From the NCBI GenBank assembly GCA_040081715.1, contig JBEBFY010000016.1, forward strand, positions 1-64,000: a stretch of DNA of 64,000 nt, written 5' to 3'. Positions 1 through 5,686 of this stretch are shown here, piece after piece (the first letter of the stretch is position 1; the number at the start of each line of letters is the position of its first letter). Source of the stretch: CANKJK01 sp040081715. GTDB lineage: Bacteria > Acidobacteriota > Vicinamibacteria > Vicinamibacterales > UBA2999. The position numbers and the translations under genes were made by a program. The notes below the pieces were generated by a model. It saw only the letters and a list, made by a program, of their open reading frames with translations. It ran no database searches and was not told where the DNA came from.

Positions 1-1270
1 GGACGCCCCTCGGAACCGTGGTGCTCAACCCGGAGCCGAGCCACAGCGACCGTGAGACTGCATGACGACGGCGACAACTACCTTGACGCTCACCGCCGGG
101 GACATGGGTAACACCCAGTTGTCCCGTCTTGAGGGCGTGCCGCTCATCCAGCCGCCCGAGTAAGACCTCACAGAAGTAGACGGACCAGATCCCGTCGTCG
201 ACCTCCTCGAAGGCCACGCGATGCCCGCGTAGCGCCGTCGAGAGATACAGCAACTGGTGCTTGAACCGCACCGTGCCGGCGTTGGTGACGCGCTTCACCA
301 GGTAGTGGCCGGGATACTCCAGGGGCGGCAGCCCCCCGGTGTAGGTGCGCGACGAGGCCCGATAGAGCGCGCCCGGCGTGCGACCCTGCAGATACTGATG
401 CGGGCGCTCCTCGTTGTATTCCCGTCGAAAGTGATTGAAGGCCCGTTGCTGCGCGGCCAGCGTGGCCCGAGGCGGGCGGATGGCGCCGCGCTTCAGCGTC
501 TTATGCATCCGTTCGTGCGCACCGTTCTGTTGGGGATGCGCGGGCAGAATCCGCTGGTGCTGAATGCCCAGCCGCACCCACCAGACATTCAGCGGCGTGA
601 GCCCGTGGAGCGCCGTCGAGGCGAAGGGCACGCCGTTGTCGGTCCGCATCGCCCGAGGCAAGCCATACTCGCGAAACAGGCGGTCATAGATCGGCCGCAC
701 GCCGCTGCCACGCGTGGAGAGCAGGCCCTGGACCCCGAGCAAGTAGCGCGTGTGCTGGTCGGTCACGGTCAGGGGATAGCAGTAGATCCCGTCGCCGGTC
801 CGAAACTGCCCCTTGAAGTCCGTGGCCCAGAGGTCGTTGGGGGCGTGGGTCGTCGGCGGGACCACGCCGGGGTGCGTCGGCAGGCGCCGGCGGCGGCGCT
901 TCCGCACCAGGCCCTCGCGCGCGAGCAGGTCGCCCGCCGTGCTGATGGCGGGCCACGCCTCGATGCGGGGGTGCCGCGGCTCGAGCCACTGCAGCAGCTT
1001 CTCCGCGCCCCAGTCGGGATGCTGGCGCCGCGCCTGGAGAATTAACGCCGCCACCGCCGCAGGGATCCGCTGCGGCGAGGTGTGCGGGGCTCGACTGCGA
1101 TCGCCCAGCGCGGGGCGGCCCCCGGCGTCGTAGCGGCCCACCCACTTGTAGCCGGTCTTGCGGCTGACCGCGTACCGGGCACACAACTCGGTCATCGAGT
1201 AGAAGCCCAACAGGTAGTCATCAATGAAGCGTCCACGCTCGTGCATCGGCACCGTCTCCAGCCAGGGCAT
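1..1270 (-). CDS. IS481-family DDE transposase, runs off window edge
   Basis: This protein cuts and pastes the surrounding element. The minus-strand ATG at 1270 has a GGAGG ribosome site 8 nt upstream. The N-terminus (residues 15-50) is a helix-turn-helix, followed by an integrase core with the acidic triad D151 (WATDFKG), D211 (RTDNG) and E253 (NGAHERMH). The reading frame stays open through the left terminal repeat (LGVTHVPG) and on to base 1, so no stop codon lies inside the element and the true end is outside the window. The expected family product would finish near residue 390. Translation therefore depends on a stop in the flanking host DNA. Confidence 0.88.
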   Translation of the reverse strand, partial: MPWLETVPMHERGRFIDDYLLGFYSMTELCARYAVSRKTGYKWVGRYDAGGRPALGDRSRAPHTSPQRIPAAVAALILQARRQHPDWGAEKLLQWLEPRHPRIEAWPAISTAGDLLAREGLVRKRRRRRLPTHPGVVPPTTHAPNDLWATDFKGQFRTGDGIYCYPLTVTDQHTRYLLGVQGLLSTRGSGVRPIYDRLFREYGLPRAMRTDNGVPFASTALHGLTPLNVWWVRLGIQHQRILPAHPQQNGAHERMHKTLKRGAIRPPRATLAAQQRAFNHFRREYNEERPHQYLQGRTPGALYRASSRTYTGGLPPLEYPGHYLVKRVTNAGTVRFKHQLLYLSTALRGHRVAFEEVDDGIWSVYFCEVLLGRLDERHALKTGQLGVTHVPGGERQGSCRRRHAVSRSLWLGSGLSTTVPRGV

Positions 1271-1316
1271 CGACCAGTCCTCCGGTCGGCCAGCGTAAAG
1301 CGGTGTTACCCATGTC
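101..1316 (-). mobile_element. Intact IS481-family insertion sequence
   Basis: The ends are a 15-bp perfect inverted repeat, GACATGGGTAACACC at 101-115 and its complement at 1302-1316. The repeat is flanked on both sides by the direct repeat GCCGGG (95-100 and 1317-1322), which reads as a 6-bp target-site duplication. The element is 1216 bp long and carries one DDE transposase on the minus strand. Size, single gene and duplication length fit the IS481 family. It lies at the left edge of an integron cassette array and may have disrupted it. Confidence 0.88.
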
Positions 1317-1335
1317 GCCGGGGGCCGGTTAACTC

Positions 1336-1346
1336 TGTTACCTATC
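1336..1346. repeat. Stray IS481-type end motif
   Basis: TGTTACCTATC reads on the minus strand as GATAGGTAACA, close to the terminal repeat of the neighbouring IS (GACATGGGTAACACC) and to another lone copy at 32122-32136. It lies only 20 bp outside the intact element and may be the end of an older IS481 relative into which the present copy jumped. The resemblance is short, so this is tentative. Confidence 0.4.
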
Positions 1347-1394
1347 TTTCCGGTTGCTCAGTATCGCAGCGCCGCGCATCGCGGAGCCAAGATG

Positions 1395-1877
1395 TCACTT
1401 CGTCGCAGGAAGGCTGTTCCAAATGTCCCGGTGGAGCTTCCAGGAGCCATCGGCCTGCCGCTGCCAGACCACCACATATTTGGCCGCCGCCGTCGTCGGC
1501 TCCTTTCCCGCGGGCTGAATCGTCAGCGAGACGTTCCCTACTTCGTAGGCGACATCACCACTCCTGCCCACCTCAACGGTTGTCAGTGTCGCGCCCCGAA
1601 CCCCGCTATCCCTTGTAGCCTTCCAAAACTCTCCGATGGCTTCGTTTCCGCGGATCATCTCCCTGTCTGGCGGGAACGCGATCGCGTCGGGTGTGTACAT
1701 CGCGGAGAGGGTCGTGGCGTCGCCGCGTGCGAAGGCTTCGCTGAACCTGGCGTTCGCCGCCTCGATAGCCGCTCGCGCGTCACCCACGCCCTCATCGTTC
1801 CCTTTCGATCCTCCGCAAGCAGTCGACAAACTCGCAACGATCAACGCGAAGAAGACGGTCGTTCGTGTGGACATCAT
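1395..1877 (-). CDS. DUF4440/SnoaL-like (NTF2 fold) lipoprotein
   Basis: The protein is about 160 residues with an N-terminal lipoprotein signal ending at STAC-GG, so it is probably anchored in a membrane facing the periplasm. The rest has the NTF2-like pattern of DUF4440 proteins: AIEAANARFSEAFARGD, then YTPDAIAFPP, and a closing strand pattern VVWQRQADGSWKLHRDIW. Family members include ketosteroid-isomerase-like enzymes and proteins with no known substrate, so no reaction is assigned. ATG codons at 1877 and 1874 and a GTG at 1883 are all possible starts. It lies beyond attC-1 in the reading direction of the array, so it looks like the last visible cassette gene. No attC follows it, perhaps because IS elements disturbed that side. 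Confidence 0.8.
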   Translation of the reverse strand: MMSTRTTVFFALIVASLSTACGGSKGNDEGVGDARAAIEAANARFSEAFARGDATTLSAMYTPDAIAFPPDREMIRGNEAIGEFWKATRDSGVRGATLTTVEVGRSGDVAYEVGNVSLTIQPAGKEPTTAAAKYVVVWQRQADGSWKLHRDIWNSLPATK

Positions 1878-1956
1878 GCGCACCCCGTTGAAGGATATCG
1901 AGCCACCATCACAGTTACCTTAAGGTACGTCGAAGCATCACCCCCTTGGCTAAGCC

Positions 1957-2025
1957 GCCCAACGGGAGGCATCACCAGCCGCGCGTCGTGAACCCGCGCG
2001 CGGTCTGGTGCATGCCGTGTTAGGC
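1957..2025 (-). other. Integron attC recombination site 1
   Basis: Read on the minus strand, R'' is GCCTAAC (2025-2019) and R' is GTTGGGC (1963-1957). The inner arms GGCATGCACCAGACCGCGCG and GGCATCACCAGCCGCGCG (complement view) pair perfectly except for two extra bases in L'', a G and an A, six nucleotides apart. That pattern of extrahelical bases is the hallmark of attC. The site directly follows the antitoxin gene, whose TAA stop lies inside R''. Confidence 0.88.
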
Positions 2026-2301
2026 CGCTGTGACCGTGAGCTTCACGCCGAGACCTTGCAGGACCTTGAGCACCGTGTCGTACCGAGGCTTGGCACCAGG
2101 TGTGAGAGCCTTGTAGAGACTCTCCCGACCGAGACCGGTGCTTTCAGCAATGGCGCTCATACCGCGAGCTTTGGCCACTTGCCCCACTGCTGCGAGGAAC
2201 ACGTCGGGATTCGCGTCCTCGAGCGCAGCGGCCAAGTACTCCGCGACCACTTCGTCATCGTCGAGGAACGCGCTGGCGTCGAACGGCTTCAGCTTAGACA
2301 T
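2020..2301 (-). CDS. HigA-like antitoxin, Xre family
   Basis: This 93-residue protein has the layout of antidote proteins of the addiction-module family related to HI1420/HigA. The N-terminal segment (KPFDASAFLDDDEVVAEYL) wraps the toxin in that family, and a helix-turn-helix covers about residues 40-85 (MSAIAESTGLGRESLYKAL, then TVLKVLQGLGVKL). It should neutralise the upstream toxin and repress the shared promoter. It starts 4 nt after the toxin stop, so the two are translated together, in the toxin-first order typical of HigBA. Its TAA stop is the centre of the attC-1 core GCCTAAC, as expected for a gene that fills its cassette. Confidence 0.88.
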   Translation of the reverse strand: MSKLKPFDASAFLDDDEVVAEYLAAALEDANPDVFLAAVGQVAKARGMSAIAESTGLGRESLYKALTPGAKPRYDTVLKVLQGLGVKLTVTAA

Positions 2302-2305
2302 CGCA

Positions 2306-2605
2306 CTACTCCTTACCGAGATCCCTCAGAACCTGCCGCGCCTTGGCAATGTCACGCGCTTGGGTCGACTTGTCGCCGCCACAGAGCAGCAGCAAGAGCA
2401 CTCGGCCCCGTTGCGCAAAGTAGACGCGGTAACCGGGTCCGATGTGCACCCGCATCTCCCGAACGCCCTCGCCGACGGAGTTGACGTCCCCCAGATTTCC
2501 GAGTTGTGCCGACTCGAGACGGGCCAGGATGCGGGCACGGCCTTTGCGATCCTGTAGACGACGTAGCCACTGGTCGAAGATGTCCGTCGACTGCAGCTGA
2601 TACAC
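2306..2605 (-). CDS. HigB/RelE-like toxin (addiction-module killer)
   Basis: The protein has the compact RelE fold pattern of killer proteins: FDQWLRRLQDRKGRARILARLES, LGNLGDVNSVGEGVREMRVHIGPGYRVYF, then VLLLLLCGGDKSTQARDIAKA. Relatives are ribosome-dependent mRNA endonucleases. I chose the GTG at 2605 (99 residues). A longer frame begins at a TTG at 2647, but that codon lies upstream of the promoter described at 2606-2641. The -10 box ends 7 nt before the GTG, so the message is probably leaderless. The paired antitoxin follows after 4 nt. The pair forms one cassette between attC-2 and attC-1. Confidence 0.85.
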   Translation of the reverse strand: MYQLQSTDIFDQWLRRLQDRKGRARILARLESAQLGNLGDVNSVGEGVREMRVHIGPGYRVYFAQRGRVLLLLLCGGDKSTQARDIAKARQVLRDLGKE

Positions 2606-2641
2606 ATAGAGGACTGTATCCGGACGGATACGTCCGGTCAA
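2606..2641 (-). promoter_or_regulatory. Autoregulated leaderless promoter of the HigBA-like cassette
   Basis: On the minus strand TTGACC (2641-2636) is followed by a 17-nt spacer and TACAGT (2618-2613), then 7 nt to the GTG at 2605. The palindrome GTATCCG-N2-CGGATAC (2631-2616) fills the spacer and touches the -10 box, the usual place for an antitoxin operator. The start point of transcription would fall on the start codon itself. Confidence 0.68.
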
Positions 2642-2663
2642 GACCAACGATTCGTGCTTTGCG

Positions 2664-2732
2664 GCCTAGCGCTACGAATGAGCCGCGCGCTTCCTGCGAA
2701 CCGAGCGCGTCGGCTCCATTCGTTTGTTAGCC
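2664..2732 (-). other. Integron attC recombination site 2 (altered R' core)
   Basis: Minus-strand R'' is GGCTAAC (2732-2726). L'' CGAATGGAGCCGACGCGC (2722-2705) pairs with the complement of L' (2675-2690), leaving one G and one A unpaired six bases apart, as in attC-1. R' is GCTAGGC (2670-2664) instead of GTTRRRY, so the base after the cleavage point is changed and the site may recombine poorly. Confidence 0.83.
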
Positions 2733-3028
2733 GGTCGTCGTGCTGCTCGCCATCGGCGCAGCGAGGACGGGCTCTCGTTTGAGGCGAGACCCAAAAGCAG
2801 CGCCTCGACTTCAATGTCCTCATCAAGTTGCGGCCAGTGAATGCCCAGGCCGGCCCCGATGAGCTCCCACCGCTTCCGTTCGCTCGGTGTGCCTGCGGCC
2901 AGGCGGGGATACCAGGAGACGGGGACGGATACGAGCCGGCCGTCACGCAACTCGACCACCAAGTGGTCCCCAGTCACTCGAACGCTGCGCGCCGCTGCCC
3001 GGTCAACGGCTAGTGCGGAAGTAGCCAT
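2672..3028 (-). CDS. DUF2442 protein, partner of DUF4160
   Basis: Residues 15-85 match the DUF2442 pattern: VRVTGDHLVVELRDGRLVSVPVSWYPRL, then ERKRWELIGAGLGIHWPQLDEDIEVEALL (each shown in part). The family is small, acidic and of unknown function, and it is often paired with DUF4160. It overlaps the DUF4160 gene by 26 nt, so the two are co-translated. The last 20 residues (from PANKRMEPT) are encoded by attC-2 itself, since the stop lies inside the L' arm, so this tail is a by-product of the cassette junction. By analogy with its neighbours it may be the antitoxin of an unproven toxin-antitoxin pair. Confidence 0.8.
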   Translation of the reverse strand: MATSALAVDRAAARSVRVTGDHLVVELRDGRLVSVPVSWYPRLAAGTPSERKRWELIGAGLGIHWPQLDEDIEVEALLLGLASNESPSSLRRWRAARRPANKRMEPTRSVRRKRAAHS

Positions 3029-3248
3029 CCCATGCCCTCACGAGGTCAGGCTGATGCTGCTGCACCAGTGCCTTGATTTTCTGTAGTTCGTTTGACCCGA
3101 AGCCTTGGTTGTACTCCAGGCCGACCGGCTCCAGCCAGAACTTGGCCGTGCGGTCGTCCCGCCCGACGTGGACGTGTCGCGGCTCACCGCGGTCGCTGGA
3201 AAAGAAGAAGAACCGATACGGTCCCTCGCGGAGAACGGTCGGACTCAC
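3003..3248 (-). CDS. DUF4160 protein
   Basis: This 81-residue protein has the DUF4160 signature: FFFFSSDRGEPRHVHV, then AKFWLEPVGLEYNQGFGSNEL and a C-terminal LVRAWDGYF. The conserved EPRHVHV histidines and the small size are typical, and the molecular role is not known. The GTG start at 3248 is 6 nt after a GACAAT -10-like box carrying an upstream TG, so the message may be leaderless. It is the first gene of the cassette between attC-3 and attC-2 and overlaps the DUF2442 gene. DUF4160/DUF2442 pairs occur in many mobile contexts, and a toxin-antitoxin role is a reasonable guess only. Confidence 0.8.
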   Translation of the reverse strand: MSPTVLREGPYRFFFFSSDRGEPRHVHVGRDDRTAKFWLEPVGLEYNQGFGSNELQKIKALVQQHQPDLVRAWDGYFRTSR

Positions 3249-3297
3249 GCCAGGATTGTCGCAGCTTTCCCTCTATCGATCGAGTAGCCCAGTATCC

Positions 3298-3394
3298 GGC
3301 TAACGTGGCGGCTCACTTGCGGCGGCCGCACGCTGCCGCCGCGAACTGCCCGGATCCTACCGCGGCCGCCGTCAGGTGCAGCCGATTGTTATGC
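3298..3394 (-). other. Integron attC recombination site 3
   Basis: On the minus strand R'' is GCATAAC (3394-3388) and R' is GTTAGCC (3304-3298). L'' CGGCTGCACCTGACGGCGG (3384-3366) pairs with the complement of L' (3309-3325) with one mismatch and the same two unpaired bases, G and A, six apart. At 97 bp it is longer than the other two. Its orientation says the cassette to its right belongs to the same leftward array, although that cassette's genes point right. Confidence 0.85.
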
Positions 3395-3399
3395 TGCCC

Positions 3400-3427
3400 T
3401 TGCTCTATGTCGGATCTGACATATACT
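3400..3427 (+). promoter_or_regulatory. Promoter and operator of the inverted toxin-antitoxin cassette
   Basis: TTGCTC (3400-3405) and TATACT (3422-3427) are 16 nt apart, and the ATG follows the -10 box after 7 nt, implying a leaderless message. The palindrome TATGTC-N6-GACATA (3406-3423) fills the spacer and overlaps the -10 box, suiting repression by the toxin-antitoxin complex. The -35 match is weak. Confidence 0.62.
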
Positions 3428-3434
3428 GCTCCGC

Positions 3435-3800
3435 ATGAGTCCCCGCGATAAGCCGATTGTGTGGCTGAGTGGGGAGGTGCGGACCCCGCCCTTCAGTGCC
3501 GATGCCCGGATCGAAGCCGGATTCCTGCTCCGCCGGCTCCAGCGCGGCGAATCCCTGGGCATGCCGCACTCGCGCCCGATGCCGACCGTGGGCCCAGGCT
3601 GCCACGAACTGCGGGTTGTGGATGGCGGCGTGAGTTGGCGACTCATGTACCACGTGGCGCCGAGTGCCGTCGTGATGCTGGCGGTGTTTCCGAAGAAGAC
3701 GGCGGCGACGCCCGCAGCCGTGATTGCGGAGTGCCGGAAACGATTGGCGCTGTTTCAGCGGGTGATGCGAACAGGGAAAGGAAGCCGGGATGCGCGCTGA
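3435..3800 (+). CDS. RelE/HigB-like toxin (DUF891 family)
   Basis: This 121-residue protein resembles phage Gp49/HigB-like toxins. It opens with IVWLSGEVRTPPFSADAR, continues with AGFLLRRLQRGESLGMPHSRPM and CHELRVVDGGVSWRLMYHV, and ends with a basic VFPKKT..TP..VI..CRKRLA segment. Relatives cut mRNA on the ribosome. The ATG at 3435 sits 7 nt after a TATACT box. The antitoxin gene begins 11 nt before this gene ends. Both genes run opposite to the attC sites, so they cannot depend on read-through from an upstream cassette and need the local promoter. Confidence 0.8.
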   Translation: MSPRDKPIVWLSGEVRTPPFSADARIEAGFLLRRLQRGESLGMPHSRPMPTVGPGCHELRVVDGGVSWRLMYHVAPSAVVMLAVFPKKTAATPAAVIAECRKRLALFQRVMRTGKGSRDAR

Positions 3801-4122
3801 CAAACGGAAGAAGCTCGAGCGGGCTGGGTGGACCGTCGGGGATGCAGGCGACTTCCTGGGCCTCTCGGCCGAGGAACGCCGATTTGTTGAAGTGAAACTG
3901 GCCCTGGCCGACGGGCTGCGCCGCCGCCGGGAGGACCTGGGGCTCACCCAAGGCGAGGTCGCTGAGCGCCTCGGCTCCAGTCAGTCGCGGGTGGCCAAGA
4001 TGGAGGCCGCCCACCGCACGGTGACGACAGACCTGCTCCTCAAATCATTGTTTCGACTGGGTGCCGGCCCTGAAGATGTTGGGCGGTTGCTCGTGCCGCG
4101 GCCTCGAAGACGAGCAGCATAA
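3790..4122 (+). CDS. Xre-family antitoxin
   Basis: The protein has 110 residues. Its first half (ERAGWTVGDAGDFLGLSAEERRFVEVKLALADGL) is followed by a textbook helix-turn-helix, RRREDLGLTQGEVAERLGSSQSRVAKMEA, at about 50-78. This arrangement is common in antitoxins partnered with DUF891 toxins. It is expected to bind and silence the toxin and to repress at the palindrome 3406-3423. The gene overlaps the toxin by 11 nt. Its stop TAA falls in GCATAAC (4117-4123), which looks like an attC core half, so the cassette boundary may begin there, although no convincing folded site could be drawn. Confidence 0.83.
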   Translation: MRADKRKKLERAGWTVGDAGDFLGLSAEERRFVEVKLALADGLRRRREDLGLTQGEVAERLGSSQSRVAKMEAAHRTVTTDLLLKSLFRLGAGPEDVGRLLVPRPRRRAA

Positions 4123-4481
4123 CTACCTATTGAGTAGACCGCTCGTCCAGAAAGGCTTGCAGCCTAATTCGTTCCACCGAGAACCACCCGAACGTCGCCA
4201 ACTAAATGATGGGCTGGATTCTAGCGTGCGTGGCCCAGTTCGGAGCGCTCATTGTTATGCTGCCGGCGGTGCAGCGTAATGCGGCGGAGAAACACTGCGA
4301 GGCGTGCAGTGTTTCTCGGAACAGTTGTGTGGTCGGGCTTGCATCTAAGTAGCGGCTGGTCACGACGTTCTGGCGGTTCGTGAGCACTTGGTGCCGCCGC
4401 GTTAGGCTGCGAGGCCAGCGGCCTAACACCCCCTACGGGGGATCTGCAGGGCTGCGGACGCCTAATCCCTGGTCCGGGCCA
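4123..4481. other. Gene-free right end of the cassette array with degraded core sites and a hairpin
   Basis: No gene is supported here. Core-like heptamers occur at 4117-4123 (GCATAAC), 4255-4261 (GTTATGC), 4401-4407 (GTTAGGC) and 4421-4427 (GCCTAAC), but none can be paired into a clear attC with two extra bases. A perfect 12-bp hairpin lies at 4287-4298/4306-4317 (arm GAGAAACACTGC, 7-nt loop) without a T run. GTTAGGC and GCCTAAC at 4401-4427 form a 13-nt-loop inverted repeat. This looks like cassette debris joined to the chromosome. Confidence 0.5.
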
Positions 4482-5678
4482 CTACGGAACCGTTGGTGCC
4501 GCGGCGCTCAGCACGCGCTCGAGGGCGTCGCCGAATACCTCGCGTGTTGGCAGCAGGCTGACGACCAGATACGCCTCACTCGGAAAGTCGAAGAAGTAGC
4601 CCGGGTGCACCAGCACGTGCTCCTGCTCAAGCAGGTGCAGCACGAGCTGTTCCTCGCTCCGCGTGGCCGGCACGCGCACGACGGCGGACCAGCCACCCTC
4701 GGCGGGCAACACATCACAGGCCGGGTGGCGTCCGGCGATGCCTCGCAGCGTGGCGAGGTTCGCGGCGGTCCGCTCCTGAATCTGACGGCGCACATCGGCA
4801 GCGGCTTCGAGCAGCGCTGGCGCGGCCACCTGCACGGGCGTTGACACGGACAGATAGCTATCCGCGATCAACTCCAGGCCGGCCAGCGCCTCTGCGACGC
4901 GGACCGTATCCCCGCCGAGCACCATCCAGCCGAGCTTGAGCTGGGGCAGCCCGGCGGACTTCGAGAGGCCGCCAAGTGTCGCCACCAGCGCACCGCTCCG
5001 TCCGTGCGCGAGGCACGCAATGTCGGTCACGCTCGCCGCACCGCGCTCGAGGGCGTAGTCCGCGAACACCTCGTCTACCACCAGCGCGACGCCATACCTG
5101 GCCGTCAGCGCGATCAGGCTGTCGGCCTCGGCGGCCGAGAGGTACGAGCCGGTCGGGTTGTTGGGTGAGACTGCTATGACGACCCTGGTCGCCGCCGTGA
5201 TGCCGCGCTCGACGCTGTGGAGGTCCACCTCCCATCGGCCGTGGTAGTCGAGGGCGTAGGTGTCCACCTCCACCGCCTCCAGCCTGGCGAGATGCTCGAA
5301 GAGCGGATAGCTGGGCCTGGGCACGAGCACGCTGTCACCCGGGTCGCACAGCAGCTTGAAGAGCCACGAGTACGACTCGCTCGAACTGGCCGAGAGCACC
5401 ACACGGGCGGGATCCACCGTCACGCCACGCCGGCCGCAGTCAGCGGCCACGCCGGCCCTGGCCGATGCCAGTCCCAGGGGCTCAGGTGTGTACGTCTCGG
5501 CCCCGGCCGCCGACAGTGGCGCCAGGAGCCCCTCGGGATAGTGCAGGCCCACCTGCGTGGGGTTCGATTCCGTGAGGTCGATGATGGTCGTGCCTGTGGC
5601 TCTGAGCGCTTCGAGCCGAAGGGTGATGGCGTTCGGACGCGCGTGCGGTGGCAGGCGCCGGGAGAGGTGCGGACCCAT
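4482..5678 (-). CDS. PLP-dependent aminotransferase, class I/II
   Basis: This 398-residue fold-type I aminotransferase should move an amino group between an amino acid and a 2-oxo acid. Visible landmarks are IIDLTESNPTQVG near the start, VSPNNPTGSY (the NPTG cofactor loop), VVDEVFADY (Asp to the pyridine nitrogen) and LGGLSKSAGLPQLKLGWM with the cofactor lysine. The C-terminus (LVHPGYFFDF, then YLVVSLL) is typical of this subgroup. Substrate cannot be told from sequence. It is the last gene of a leftward operon, 8 nt after DPP III and preceded by a beta-CASP nuclease, and it forms the boundary between chromosome and cassette array. Confidence 0.88.
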   Translation of the reverse strand: MGPHLSRRLPPHARPNAITLRLEALRATGTTIIDLTESNPTQVGLHYPEGLLAPLSAAGAETYTPEPLGLASARAGVAADCGRRGVTVDPARVVLSASSSESYSWLFKLLCDPGDSVLVPRPSYPLFEHLARLEAVEVDTYALDYHGRWEVDLHSVERGITAATRVVIAVSPNNPTGSYLSAAEADSLIALTARYGVALVVDEVFADYALERGAASVTDIACLAHGRSGALVATLGGLSKSAGLPQLKLGWMVLGGDTVRVAEALAGLELIADSYLSVSTPVQVAAPALLEAAADVRRQIQERTAANLATLRGIAGRHPACDVLPAEGGWSAVVRVPATRSEEQLVLHLLEQEHVLVHPGYFFDFPSEAYLVVSLLPTREVFGDALERVLSAAAPTVP

Positions 5679-5686
5679 GGGCTCCG

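Noticed and set aside
257..1133. Plus-strand open frames across the IS481 region
   Set aside because: They are the complement of the minus-strand transposase, which has clear DDE motifs and a ribosome site.
4117..4261. A fourth attC from GCATAAC to GTTATGC
   Set aside because: The heptamers are right, but the arms do not pair and no two-base bulge is seen. Kept only as possible debris.
4343..4407. attC-like fold ending in GTTAGGC
   Set aside because: Part of the arms can pair (AGCGGC with GCCGCC) but the outer core is ATCTAAG and the extra-base geometry is missing.
5558..5575. GGTTCGATTC as a tRNA T-arm
   Set aside because: It lies inside the aminotransferase gene (SNPTQ) and no cloverleaf surrounds it.
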